Assembly: GCA_964030475.1 (NCBI GenBank)
Contig: CAXIPT010000005.1
Location: forward strand, 5,386,436-5,450,435
Source: Tethya wilhelma
Lineage: Eukaryota > Porifera > Demospongiae > Tethyida > Tethyidae
Length of the DNA: 64,000 bases
Reading direction: 5' to 3'
Shown: piece after piece, positions 1 through 9,600 of the stretch
Layout: every line of letters starts with the position of its first letter
How positions within the stretch are numbered: the first letter of the stretch is position 1
Notes under the pieces: model-generated
Databases searched by the model: none
What the model was told of the DNA's origin: nothing
Seen by the model: only the letters and a program-made list of their open reading frames with translations
Made by a program: the position numbers and the translations under genes

Positions 1-5
1 TGAGG

Positions 6-8
<3 letters not shown>

Positions 9-41
<33 letters not shown>
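9..41. repeat. (GT)n microsatellite
   Basis: An uninterrupted GT tract runs straight into the acceptor tag of the first visible NUDC exon, so it takes the place of the polypyrimidine tract on the coding strand. Confidence 0.95.
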
Positions 42-43
<2 letters not shown>

Positions 44-1505
44 TTGACTGAAGAAGAAGCAAGAGAGATTGAAGAACAGAGTAAAGCAGCTGACAAGGAG
101 TCTGAGCCAGCCACTACCAATGGCGACTCCTCCACCCAGCCAACCAAGAAACCTGAAGAGAAGGAGGAGGAACAGTCAAAAGTAAGTACCAGTTTCATTT
201 TTAGATTCATAAGTATTTTTGACCTAAACTGGGGTTGTGTTTGTGACTGTGTGGGTGTGTAGCCTGACAGTGACTCAGAGGATGAATCGGCCAAAGGCAA
301 GTTGAAGCCAAATGTCGGAAATGGTGCTGACCTTCCCAACTATAAGTGGACACAGGTACTGACTCTCTTATATGCCAACAGAAAATTCCTTATGATTATT
401 GTGTGTTCTTTTTTTCCCCTTCTTTCCTCAAAATATGTTTTTCTCTAAAGACACTCCAAGATGTGGAGGTCAGTGAACAACTCTTTGCTCTGTACGTGTA
501 AGAGCACATATTGATGACTTTTTTGTTGTTGTTGTTGTTGTACAGATTCATGTGCCCACTGGTTTGTCTGTTCCTGTCAAGAGTAGAGATGTCATCGTTG
601 ACATGGGATTGAAGGTGGTCTCTCACAGTGTTCTTTGTGTGTACTAGCTCTGTCTTTTATATTTGATTGCTGTGTCTTTCTGCAGCATCTCAAGGTCGCA
701 CTGAAAGGCCATCCTCCGATCATTGATGGAGAACTGTACAACAAAGTGAGTGATTCTAGCAACTTCAAAAGTAGTATATATTACAGTAGTTGAGTTTATG
801 AAGTGTTTGAGATGCTGTTTCGGTATAGGTGAAAGTTGAAGAGTGTTTCTGGACTTTGGAAGGTCGTAAACTTATCAGCATTCACTTGGAAAAGGTTGGC
901 ATTATGTCCCATCTATTATTATAGTCTATACTCTGAACTAATTTCTATCACATGTGTGTTAACTCTTTTTTTTTTGTCCATTTTTTAATTTTATTTTTAT
1001 TTTTTTCCCCCTTCAGCACAACAAGATGGAGTGGTGGAGTAGGATAGTCTCCACTGACCCGGAGATCAACACCAAGAAGGTCCAACCAGAGAATTCCAAG
1101 GTGAGCTAGGGACAGGGACATGACCAGAACCCATTGCAGAAAGGTGAATTAATTTAGTGTTGGTTTGTCTTTGCATTGTAGCTGTCTGATTTGGATGGTG
1201 AGACTCGAGGCATGGTGGAGAAGATGATGTACGACCAGAGACAGAAGGAGGTGAGTGGGACTGTGTAGTGCATGTAGCCATTTCAGAGCATTAGCATGAT
1301 TATGTGTGTTACAACAGATGGGATTACCAACTTCTGATGAACAGAAAAAGCAAGACATTTTAAAGAAGTGAGTCACAAACAAGAGTCTTTATATGCAACA
1401 ATACAATTGTGATTTTGATTCAATGTGCAATGTCATATTGTTAACTCCCACAGGTTCATGGAGCAACATCCTGAAATGGACTTCTCGAAAGCCAAGTTTT
1501 CTTGA
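44..1505 (+). CDS. NUDC: NudC nuclear distribution protein, 3' part of gene
   Basis: HSP90-associated co-chaperone that acts with the dynein/LIS1 pathway. Nine exons with consistent GT-AG borders join in frame: 44-181, 263-355, 546-614, 686-745, 829-894, 1017-1100, 1182-1250, 1318-1367, 1454-1505, ending in TGA. The order is an acidic Glu/Lys-rich linker, then a CS (p23-like) domain beginning at the YKWTQ motif and including WTLEGRKL and EWW, then the typical C-terminal helix region ending [16 protein letters not shown]. The first visible exon starts in phase 0 with a Leu codon and no Met, so the N-terminal NudC domain lies to the left of the window. Introns are 78-190 bp. Seen: exon frames and motifs. 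Known: the CS-domain NudC family. All exons are intact and no other family fits as well. Confidence 0.93.
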
Positions 1506-2022
1506 TGTGATTTTTTTGTCCATTGTTATTGTCTCTCTGAACCTCTTGCTGTTGCCTGTATGCTGCTGACTTTGTGTATGTAACCAAACCACGATGTGTA
1601 TACTGCATTATCATGATAATCCCAAAACAGTTATCCAATCCACATCTTGGCTGTGTGTGATAAGGTGCAGGGGGTGCATTAGATGGAAAAAGGAGAAAAT
1701 AGTTATGATCCATGCACATATTATGACAATGTACATTGTTGTGATTTAAGTACCTTTGTATTTGATATCCCTGTGCCTTGAAGGTTGAATGTAACTGAGT
1801 CTCGGCTTTCTATATACACGAATGAATAAGATTGGATGATTGAACTGCTTCCAGTATAAACTGGCCACTCTTCTAATGACTTCTATGTGTTACCTTAATG
1901 TCTTGCTGTAGAGTATTTCTGTGTCTCTGGGCCTTCTGTATTTCAATCTACACAACCAACAAACAGTATGCTCATGTGTGAGTATTGAATAGCATAGCAT
2001 AACCAGACAATGAGAGACGTGT
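1506..2022. other. Intergenic/3' UTR interval
   Basis: Tail-to-tail spacer between NUDC (+) and the coiled-coil gene (-). It must hold both 3' UTRs. I see no further coding exon, no RNA gene and no repeat in it. Confidence 0.6.
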
Positions 2023-3548
2023 TCACACCTCTACTTCTCTGATGCACTGCTCCAGGTGATGGCACACCGAGAGAGGGATACGACCTTTCCTCTTGGATGC
2101 AAAACCAGCAATTGCCATACGCTCTTCAGCAATCTGTAGTGTCACAATCAGAGCTGTATGAGAATACTAGACATTCAGTTGCTGGTCAACTCACTTGTAA
2201 CTGTATTGCCTCCACCCTAGTGGCATAGTCTGATGGTGGGGAATCATAGACTGGAACAACATCTACACAGCCAAGGTAATACACAAGTGAATAATTGCAT
2301 GCAAAATTAATGATTTTATTTGTAAGCAGCTCTACCTGCTGGATCCTGCTGTAGGTTCTCCATCTCTCTCTTGTGGGTCTCAACTTCATTTACCAAGTCT
2401 TCCCTCAGCCTAGTATCAATAGAAATACTATGACAAAACCCCCTCATTGCATGGACTGAAAATTCAACATACCAAATAGTGGATTTGGCGGGCTTAAAAT
2501 TTGGCAAAATTAATTTGCATTTTAGCATGATTGGCGATTTTATATTTGGCGATTTAATTCTGCACGCTGCATTGTTTACATGCGCATGCATGCATATAAA
2601 ACTTTTTGGTGTTTTTTTACTTTGGCGATTTGCAGATTAATTCACCAATTTACCCACTATATACAGTACCACAATAGAACATTAATGTTACCCTTACCGT
2701 TCATTCTCGTGGATAAGGACCCTGACCTCCACTTCCAACTGGTGGAGCTGTTTCTTCAGCTTCAACAGTTCATCGGTCTTGGTCTGCTCTTGAGGAGGAG
2801 GGCGAGTGGAGGGAGGCTGTGGGAGGAGTAGGTGGGTGGGGAGTGGGTGTGGCTTTGGATGTTGATGCTGACTCAGCACATGTAAGAGATGTTGGTGGTA
2901 GACATCCTAACAGCAATGGAAGAAGAATGATTAGAATTAGTCTGGTGTGCCAGACCCTTCACTAGGAATGCATGACAGTATAATTTTACGTGTGGTATTA
3001 TACTATTAGTATAGGATGCTGTGTGTTTAATATTCACCTTAATTTGTTGCAGCAATGGTGCAAAGACATTGCTCAGTTTAATAATCTCCTCAAAAGCATC
3101 GCGATAGACCGACAGCCTCTCAAATGATATCTTTGAGTCACTCTCTCTCATTCTAGAAAGACGCTGAGAGACACAGCAACAACAACAGAAGTAGATAAAG
3201 GTAAAGGAAGTCTGGAGTGATCAAGGCGGGTCATTAACATACCTGATCCAGTTGCCTAGCAACCTTTGCCAGAGGGTCAGTTGTCCTGAGGGCATTTCTC
3301 ACATGTGCTTTCTTTCTCTTCAGTCCGCTCTCATCAAATGATGTCATCTGAGCACATCTCTCTACTTTAGTAGCCACAGGTAGGAAGGGCAACTGCAATG
3401 GAGGAGTGAGAATTGACAAGGAGGAGGGTGGGGGCATCTTGGTGGAGGAGGCTCTAGTTGGAGTTCTACTAGTAGCAGCTCCTGTGATGGATGGGAGGAA
3501 TGAAGTCACTGGCTCTTCACTGGTGTAGTCCATGGTGGAGCTGGCCAT
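2023..3548 (-). CDS. Coiled-coil protein with TSNAXIP1_N-like domain
   Basis: Six exons join in frame on the minus strand: 3243-3548, 3038-3163, 2698-2906, 2336-2409, 2195-2262, 2023-2133, giving about 297 residues from ATG at 3548 to TGA at 2023. The N-terminal 100 residues are Ser/Thr/Pro-rich and disordered. Residues about 100-165 contain FERLSVYRDAFEEIIKLSNV followed by an LLQQIK-DVYHQHL stretch, which resembles the translin-associated factor X-interacting N-terminal domain found in TSNAXIP1 and C6orf118. A Leu/Glu/Lys heptad region (TDELLKLKKQLHQLEVEV) and further coiled coil follow. The family is linked mainly to ciliated and germ cells; the role here is inferred only from the domain. 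It is head to head with RCAN, 84 bp apart. The family call is tentative because only the short motif supports it. Confidence 0.6.
2470..2670. repeat. MITE-like dispersed element (ATTGGCGATTT family)
   Basis: An AT-rich stretch with repeated TTGGCGATTT motifs lies in an intron of the coiled-coil gene. Its edges are imperfect inverted repeats (a TAGTGGATTTGGCGG-type left end and a TTTACCCACTATATACAGTACC right end). A close relative with the same internal order (TTTAGCATNATTGGCGATTT, then a CTGCATTGTTTA motif, then TATAAAACT) occurs at 38535. No ORF is present. Confidence 0.65.
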
Positions 3549-3632
3549 GGCGGCACAGGGACACCTAAGTATATATATAGGATGAAAAGATGTTGATGCC
3601 CTCAAGCTGCAGTTCCTTGTTGCATAATCTCC
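3549..3632. promoter_or_regulatory. Bidirectional promoter region
   Basis: Only 84 bp separate the ATG of the minus-strand coiled-coil gene from the ATG of RCAN on the plus strand, so both promoters or 5' UTRs must overlap. No clear TATA box is visible. Inferred from gene layout. Confidence 0.5.
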
Positions 3633-6600
3633 ATGGCAACCAAGACAAATGACGTAATGTTAAAGTCTACTGTGCTGAGTCAGCATTTCGTGATCATCCT
3701 GTCAATGATGTCTGAGTGTGAGTCTGAAGTGAGTGTGGACCTCTCCTCGTCCTTCTGGGTGACCAGGGTACCAGAGACAGTCTTCTCAGATGATCCAGAT
3801 ATCTCACTGAAGGTATTATCATCATGGACATGGCTTTTGAAGCCACCTTTGATTTGTACATCATATAATAATTATTATAAATTAAAATTGTACAGTTTGT
3901 TTGGTAGAAAATCTGTGAGTGAGGGCCTAGCTAGGTAGCGTGTATGTATGTATCACCTAGTTGAAACTATTAAGATTATCTGTGACTATACTATCTATAT
4001 TGTAGATGTGATTATGTACATGGGCCATGCATTGGGTTTGAAGGATCTTGATCAAAACCTACATAAACTTAATTGTCATACTGATTGTTGTTGAAATTAA
4101 CAACTACTGCTAACTGTGTCTTGAATAGCTACTATTTAATAAAAGAAGAGCAAGGTATTATAGTGGTTTTCTTTTAAACACTAAGGTCATGTGAAGTTTG
4201 ATGATATCATTGTGAATATCTCTCCCTTTTCCATTGGAATGCTTGTACCCATATTGCAAAAGTTCATTCACTAGAGTAGTATCAGCACCAAGGAATTCAT
4301 ATCCACACCGTTGGTAAAGGCTTCTGTCTGCATACTGATCTGTATCATAGCATTGTCTAGTTTCCCGCTTTGTTGGTAAACCCAGCAAATCTTGGATGTT
4401 GAGAGATTCTGTGTAGGTATACTTGTTAGTTATTCCAATCAGGATGTATTGTGCCTCATGCTTTGCCATCCTTTTGAAATATTTTTTCACTAGTTTAGTC
4501 TTACGGGAAGGGCGCTGAAACCAGGCTGCTTTCCCTCTGAGGTCTACTGGTGGATCATTTCTAGTGGCATTCACACTGTTGTATACGAAAGCATAGGTTT
4601 GTGCATCATCAGAATCAGTCTCAGATTGATCATCAGAATCAGTCTCAGATTGATCACTAGAATCAGTCTCAGATTTATCTTCAGAATCAGATGATGATCC
4701 ATCAGACATATCGTTTTGTGGCTGGGGAACAATGCATTGCTTAATATCTGCTAGCTTGTCTCTATCTGCTGCTTTACTTTTAATTATAGTGTCTATCTCC
4801 TCAAGTATTTCTGTGACTGTAAGTTTGTTGGGTTGTTGTAAATCAATTAGAAAATTTACTTTTTTCAAAGTATCTAACTCAGCAATTTGAAGAGTTTTCC
4901 CATTTTTTAAAGCAAATTTTATGGATTTAAGCTTTGCTCTATCAAAATTAAATTTAACTTTATGATAGCATGTTGTAGTGATTGTGTCCCAAGGATTCTC
5001 CTTGTAGTGTTCTGCCTTGAGCATTGCAGCAAATGCCATGGTGAAGGTGAAGTTCCTACTCTCTCCAAAAAATACCACTGGTGTTCTCTCTGTGATAAGA
5101 ACATGCTTTAGTACATCAATATTTGGCACATTGACAAAAGTACGTTCAGCATAGTTGATTTCAATGATCAATTCATTGACTCTTGGTAGAGCATCCTGTG
5201 TAGCAAGCCTTTGCTTTTTTGGAGGAGGAGTGTCAGATTGTGTTGCCATGAATAGAAGAAGACACACTAAGATTCACTGTAGGTCTGTTGAACTTGGTCC
5301 AGTTTGCTAGAATCTCAACTTGAGACAAAATTTTGATAATTTTGTCCCACACTGAAGTAATATTATACAATAGACATATAGATCACCTGATTCTAAAAAT
5401 AAATTGAAACCACAGTCCTAGTCATAGTTGAATTTCTTAGTGGAGTAGTAATTGTTTATTAGTAATTGTTAACATAACATCATTGAGTTTACTTCACTTA
5501 TTGATGATAGGGACCTAATATTACTTTTTCCCTTCTCCCTCAGGGCCTGAATTTAATAGTATCTGGTATCAGTTGTGATAGCTCACTTTCTATAAATACA
5601 CTTCTAAGAATAGATGTGAGGTTAAACTAGTGATTATCACTATTGATGGTTGTCAAGATAGTTTTCGTTTATCGATCCAGTCTGAATTTGAGGGTGTGTT
5701 CAAGGCCTACGATGATGATGTCCGGTTCAAGTATCTCAAGACGTTTGGTCGTGTTCATGTCATCTACTCCTCCTGTGAAACAGCAGAACTGGCTCAGTCC
5801 AACCTTCACAACCACGTCTTTCAAGGGACCAACCTCAAAGTCCAACCAGTCAAGGTAGGAGCAAATACGTACAAATCTCTCTCCATGCAATGTGTGACAG
5901 TCTATACTAAAGGTTGATATTATTGCATATAAAGTCTTACCATACACAGTGTCATTGTGTCTATTCATTGCTAATTGTAATTGAACACTCCATCAAGAAA
6001 AGTTGCTAATGTACAATAGAGAAAGAGATACAAAAAGGTGTTAGGCAACACACATATCGTGTGTTCGTATACAATGAATGTTCACTTGTATTCTCTCCCT
6101 CTCAGCCCATCGTCATTGGCAGCAGTACTCTGAACCTTCCTCCTCTCACGAAGCAGTTCCTCATCTCGCCCCCGGCCTCGCCCCCTGTTGGCTGGGAGCA
6201 ATCTGATGAGTCAGCACCTTCAGGACCCTGTGTTGACTTCAGTCTGGTCACAGCCTTAGCAAGTCTACAACTGCCAGGTAAAGAACTTGTAGGGGAAGAC
6301 ATTAAGCTGTACATCTTATCAAATTCAAATAATCACATGCAANACAGCTTCATATTCACCCAGTCCCATGCCAGACTCTCTGTAATATTATTTCATTATG
6401 AACACATAAAATACAGAGAGCATAATAATAATAATTTTTATTATTATAGTAGAGTATTTGGGAACGGAAGCAGAAATAAACTAAGTCACCTGCACAGCTC
6501 AATCCATTGCTCACCAATACTTCAACATTTGTTCCAGTGAGACGGGACCTATAAATTCTGTCAGTGTTCACATCAGTCCAAAACACATAGTTCCTCCTGT

Positions 6601-9600
6601 AAATAACGCACATACCACATCAATGATAAGTATAATTTAAAAAGCAGATCAATAATTATAATGAGGTACCTGTAATCAAAATCTAATCCTCTTGGATAGT
6701 TGCCTTGACAGATATTGACTTGGTCCCCACCGGTAATGTTGACTCTCCGAATGAATGAAGAATAGCGAGTGAAGAGCAGATAAGGAGCAACTGCACACAG
6801 ATAGTAAAATTGCCAATTAAATAACTAAAAACAGGCAAGAAAATGTGCTAAATACCTGATGGGGTTAGTCGGTACACAAGATTCGTCCATACAGTGGTAT
6901 TAAAGTTCAAACAGGCAACTGAATTCACAGTATTCATCCCACTGAGGTCATAGTTCTCAAATAAAGTACCACCAGCATTGAAGCCAATGGTAGCATTCCC
7001 ATGCCATGTTAGGGAACCACATTGATAGGTGAAAACAGCAAAGCTTTCAGTGCCACTTGTAATAACAACTGCTTGATAGGAATTTGTCTATAGTAGATTG
7101 GACATGATTATGACATAATGATTATGTGCAACACAATTGAACATTGTCTTACCCTCATATCATTAGTTCCATACTGTGGAACATCTTTCCACTCTGCTAA
7201 AACCATCCAAGTTCCTTGAAAATTTGGTTGTATTGTCTGACGAATGAATCTATTAATTCTCAGCAGAAATGGTGTGGCTGTACTATGGACTTCATAGGAG
7301 ATCTCTCCTGCTGGTCGAGGATCATGGTCTGCCCAGAAAGGTGTCACGAGGAAACTGTAAGAGCTTGAGTTTGGAAAGAGAACAGGATTGGAGTACGCAA
7401 CACTCCTACCAAATGATAGTAACCCATTGCTTGACACCTATAAATATTTGATATCATACAATTACATCAATTGGCCTTTTCTGATGATAATAAACATACA
7501 TAAATTGATGTGTGATCTGTTTCCGCTCCAAATCGAACCCCTTGAGGTACCAAGATCCTACTTGAAGCAGATCCAAGAACAGAGGGAAGAGTTTTCCCAT
7601 TTTTTAAAGCAAATTTTATGGATTTAAGCTTTGCTCTATCAAAATTAAATTTAACTTTATGATAGCATGTTGTAGTGATTGTGTCCCAAGGATTCTCCTT
7701 GTAGTGTTCTGCCTTGAGCATTGCAGCAAATGCCATGGTGAAGGTGAAGTTCCTACTCTCTCCAAAAAATACCACTGGTGTTCTCTCTGTGATAAGAACA
7801 TGCTTTAGTACATCAATATTTGGCACATTGACAAAAGTACGTTCAGCATAGTTGATTTCAATGATCAATTCATTGACTCTTGGTAGAGCATCCTGTGTAG
7901 CAAGCCTTTGCTTTTTTGGAGGAGGAGTGTCAGATTGTGTTGCCATGAATAGAAGAAGACACACTAAGATTCACTGTAGGTCTGTTGAACTTGGTCCAGT
8001 TTGCTAGAATCTCAACTTGAGACAAAATTTTGATAATTTTGTCCCACACTGAAGTAATATTATACAATAGACATATAGATCACCTGATTCTAAAAATAAA
8101 TTGAAACCACAGTCCTAGTCATAGTTGAATTTCTTAGTGGAGTAGTAATTGTTTATTAGTAATTGTTAACATAACATCATTGAGTTTACTTCACTTATTG
8201 ATGATAGGGACCTAATATTACTTTTTCCCTTCTCCCTCAGGGCCTGAATTTAATAGTATCTGGTATCAGTTGTGATAGCTCACTTTCTATAAATACACTT
8301 CTAAGAATAGATGTGAGGTTAAACTAGTGATTATCACTATTGATGGTTGTCAAGATAGTTTTCGTTTATCGATCCAGTCTGAATTTGAGGGTGTGTTCAA
8401 GGCCTACGATGATGATGTCCGGTTCAAGTATCTCAAGACGTTTGGTCGTGTTCATGTCATCTACTCCTCCTGTGAAACAGCAGAACTGGCTCAGTCCAAC
8501 CTTCACAACCACGTCTTTCAAGGGACCAACCTCAAAGTCCAACCAGTCAAGGTAGGAGCAAATACGTACAAATCTCTCTCCATGCAATGTGTGACAGTCT
8601 ATACTAAAGGTTGATATTATTGCATATAAAGTCTTACCATACACAGTGTCATTGTGTCTATTCATTGCTAATTGTAATTGAACACTCCATCAAGAAAAGT
8701 TGCTAATGTACAATAGAGAAAGAGATACAAAAAGGTGTTAGGCAACACACATATCGTGTGTTCGTATACAATGAATGTTCACTTGTATTCTCTCCCTCTC
8801 AGCCCATCGTCATTGGCAGCAGTACTCTGAACCTTCCTCCTCTCACGAAGCAGTTCCTCATCTCGCCCCCGGCCTCGCCCCCTGTTGGCTGGGAGCAATC
8901 TGATGAGTCAGCACCTTCAGGACCCTGTGTCGACTTCAGTCTGGTCACAGCCTTAGCAAGTCTACAACTACCAGGTAAAGAACTTGTACGGGAAGGCATT
9001 AAGCTGTACATCTTATCAAATTCAAATAACAACATGGAAACAAACAAACAAAAAAAGAAAAAAAGAACAAAAAACTATCAATTTATGGGGAAACAAAACT
9101 AAGTTAAAACTCTAAGTGGCACTTTCCAAGTGACCCAGGAGGTATGCCACTGGCACTCGCTTTTTTTAACGTGGTATCCCCTAGAGGCCTAGTCCACGAC
9201 TACAAAACAGGGGGATAAGTGGAAAAGAAAAAAACAGCCAAGCCAAGAAACTAAGAACCTATACAGTAGTTGCTAAAAAAAAAGCCAAATTATGCCATTG
9301 ACTAAGCTAGCATCACGTGTGTGCTTTGCTTCTTGCCACGTGTCTTGTCAGCATGTGTGTGTGTGTGTGTGTGTTTACACGCAACTTAATTGTACATTAC
9401 CTAGTACCTCTTTGTTGTCATTGACTACTGGAGTGTGAGTGCATATCATACCACGTGCTCCTGCTTGCGAGCCCCTACCATGCTGCTTACGATCCACTCA
9501 TGCACACGCACAGACACATATACATGCACAATGTCATGCATTACACTACAGAATTAAGTTGCATGTTACTAACACACCAGCGCAGCACATATTACATACG

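Larger units (their letters stand above)
7586..9027. repeat. Duplicated segment, copy 2
   Basis: Second copy of 4889-6330. It joins the NIDO fragment on the left with no N and continues on the right into the true RCAN last intron. Confidence 0.85.

Noticed and set aside
44..44. Taking position 44 as the start codon of NUDC
   Set aside because: The codon is TTG directly after an acceptor AG; it is an internal exon, not a translation start.
5669..8665. Paired 99-residue minus-strand ORFs at 5669 and 8366
   Set aside because: They lie antisense to RCAN exon 2 and are duplicated only because the segment is duplicated.
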